The notes under the pieces are model-generated. The model was not told where the DNA came from and made no database searches. It worked only from the letters and a program-made list of their open reading frames with translations. Both the position numbers and the translations under genes were made by a program. Of a stretch of 64,000 nt of DNA, positions 63,202 to 64,000 are shown piece by piece. The stretch's first letter is position 1, and every line of letters starts with the position of its first letter. This DNA is from an uncultured Flavobacteriaceae bacterium (GTDB taxonomy: Bacteria > Bacteroidota > Bacteroidia > Flavobacteriales > Flavobacteriaceae): contig CANLCJ010000002.1 of NCBI GenBank assembly GCA_947489085.1, positions 1 through 64,000 on the forward strand, in the 5' to 3' direction.

Positions 63202-63232
63202 AAAACCCGAAACAATTGTTTCGGGTTTTTTT
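63202..63232 (+). terminator. Rho-independent terminator after tRNA-Phe
   Basis: AAAACCCGAAAC and GTTTCGGGTTTT form a perfect 12-bp stem with an AATT loop, followed by more T residues. It ends the monocistronic tRNA transcript. Confidence 0.92.
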
Positions 63233-63251
63233 GTAGGCTATTTTTGACTCG

Positions 63252-63293
63252 TTTTAAACATTTTAATATATTTAAATGTTTAAATGTTTAAAC
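63252..63293. repeat. AT-rich inverted repeat upstream of the YrbL-like gene
   Basis: TTTTAAACATTT on the left is answered by AAATGTTTAAAC on the right, with an extra direct copy of AAATGTTTA between them. It could be an operator for the YrbL-like gene 83 bases downstream, or chance in very AT-rich DNA. Confidence 0.35.
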
Positions 63294-63375
63294 TAAATTC
63301 CCCTCATTACTTTATTAATGCCAATTTGTAATTTAAACAACTTTTTACTTAAGATCATCAAAAAACAAATAGATA

Positions 63376-63975
63376 ATGATTCAAATTGAAGACAAACATT
63401 ATATAGGCAAAGGAGGATTTCAAAAATGCTACGTCCATCCCGATAATAATAACATATGTTTAAAGGTAAAAATAAATGAGTTTCATAAAGACCCTCGTGT
63501 AAACAGAGAAGTCGATTATTACAAAAAAATCCAAAAAAGGAAAGGGGAAATTCCTTTTATTGCAAAGTATCACGGAGAAACAATGACAAATTACGGCATG
63601 GCTTCTTTATATGATTTGGTAAGAGACGAGACGACAAATAAGGTTTCGTTAACTTTATACGATTATTTAAAAATGGATAATTCGCCTTTTTCTAATACTG
63701 TTTTAACTGAAGAAGTACTAGAACTGAAACAAAAACTAATTGCTCATAAAATTATTGTTCGAGATTTAATGGGCAAAAACATCTGTTGCAAAATATTAAA
63801 AGATCATTCAGTAGAACTGGTTATTGTTGATGGTGTTGGTCATAGAGATTTTATTCCTCTAGTAGATTGGATTTCTTTTTTTACAAAAAAGAAAATTGAT
63901 AAAATTTTTCACAAAAAAAAGCTATATGTTTTAGAGGAACATAAAAACTGGTTAAAAGCTAAATACCCAAGTTAA
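63376..63975 (+). CDS. YrbL-like kinase-fold protein
   Basis: This 199-aa cytoplasmic protein of the YrbL family has a compact protein-kinase/APH-like fold. The glycine-rich loop is IGKGGFQKCYVHPD (about residues 10-23), and the ATP-anchoring Lys lies in ICLKVK (about 28-33). The catalytic-loop equivalent is IIVRDLMGKNICC (about 131-143). The metal-binding Asp is probably in VIVDGVGHRDF (about 154-164, DG in place of DFG). E. coli YrbL is about 210 aa and belongs to the PhoP regulon; in other bacteria the family lies near capsule or LPS sugar genes. The substrate is unknown. It is alone on this strand after the tRNA. Confidence 0.85.
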   Translation: MIQIEDKHYIGKGGFQKCYVHPDNNNICLKVKINEFHKDPRVNREVDYYKKIQKRKGEIPFIAKYHGETMTNYGMASLYDLVRDETTNKVSLTLYDYLKMDNSPFSNTVLTEEVLELKQKLIAHKIIVRDLMGKNICCKILKDHSVELVIVDGVGHRDFIPLVDWISFFTKKKIDKIFHKKKLYVLEEHKNWLKAKYPS

Positions 63976-64000
63976 GATTACAGCTAAAACAAAAATAACG

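Noticed and set aside
63121-63232. Prophage or integrative-element attachment site at tRNA-Phe
   Set aside because: No integrase gene and no repeat of the tRNA 3' end is visible in the remaining 770 bases; only the possibility is kept as a low-interest note.

Overview
The window is chromosomal DNA from a member of the Bacteroidota, most likely family Flavobacteriaceae. Four things point there: a type IX secretion (T9SS) sorting domain on a giant SprB-repeat protein, the flavobacterial dcw gene order (mraZ-rsmH-ftsL-ftsI-murE-mraY-murD-ftsW-murG-murC-ftsQ-ftsA-ftsZ, with no murF or ddl), TAnnTTTG-type -7 promoter elements with little Shine-Dalgarno use, and AT-rich DNA. The species cannot be named from the sequence alone.

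Positions 1-17070 (minus strand) hold an apparent surface/secretion operon. In transcription order it encodes a 1541-aa exported beta-rich protein of unknown function, a 697-aa fibronectin-III-like protein, a 2255-aa T9SS substrate with about 17 SprB-type repeats, an 828-aa outer-membrane beta-barrel with an unusual helical C-terminal region, a lipoprotein with an acidic surface-export-like signal, and the start of a TANFOR-like protein cut by the window edge. The first four genes are separated by 10 bases or fewer, or overlap. I cannot match the set to a named system, and it is the best candidate here for something undescribed. In the 2255-aa protein the cysteines follow an exact three-repeat period over 16 consecutive repeats.

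Positions 17341-33133 (minus strand) are the dcw cell-division and peptidoglycan cluster. It is closed by a strong terminator after ftsZ and headed by mraZ. Three AAAGTGG boxes at exact 10-bp spacing lie upstream of mraZ beside a TATATTTG element. They look like an MraZ operator and imply that mraZ starts at a TTG codon at 33017.

Positions 33255-44123 hold housekeeping genes: an alpha/beta hydrolase, EngB GTPase, an Ldh-family dehydrogenase, an orphan OppC-type permease with a C-terminal processing protease, then surE, a small membrane protein, lpxB, an NlpC/P60 lipoprotein and a comEC-like gene. Positions 44127-50701 (minus strand) form a peptide-use operon: a DPP-IV-type peptidase, two POT peptide transporters and two thioredoxin-fold proteins. 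A 161-bp inverted-repeat element separates it from a mevalonate pair (class II-like HMG-CoA reductase and a GYDIA-type GHMP kinase).

Positions 53331-54945 are a scar region. It holds a bidirectional terminator, a small exported protein with three EMPSL motifs, the decayed remains of an RHS/YD-repeat gene, and a diverged 33-codon copy of the 3' end of the GHMP kinase gene. Positions 54946-62997 (minus strand) form an envelope-biogenesis operon: coaX, an outer-membrane protein, a TPR protein, lptC, a small membrane protein, a CNNM/CorC protein and a PpiD-like isomerase. The window ends with tRNA-Phe(GAA), which has a good promoter and terminator, and a YrbL-like kinase-fold gene.
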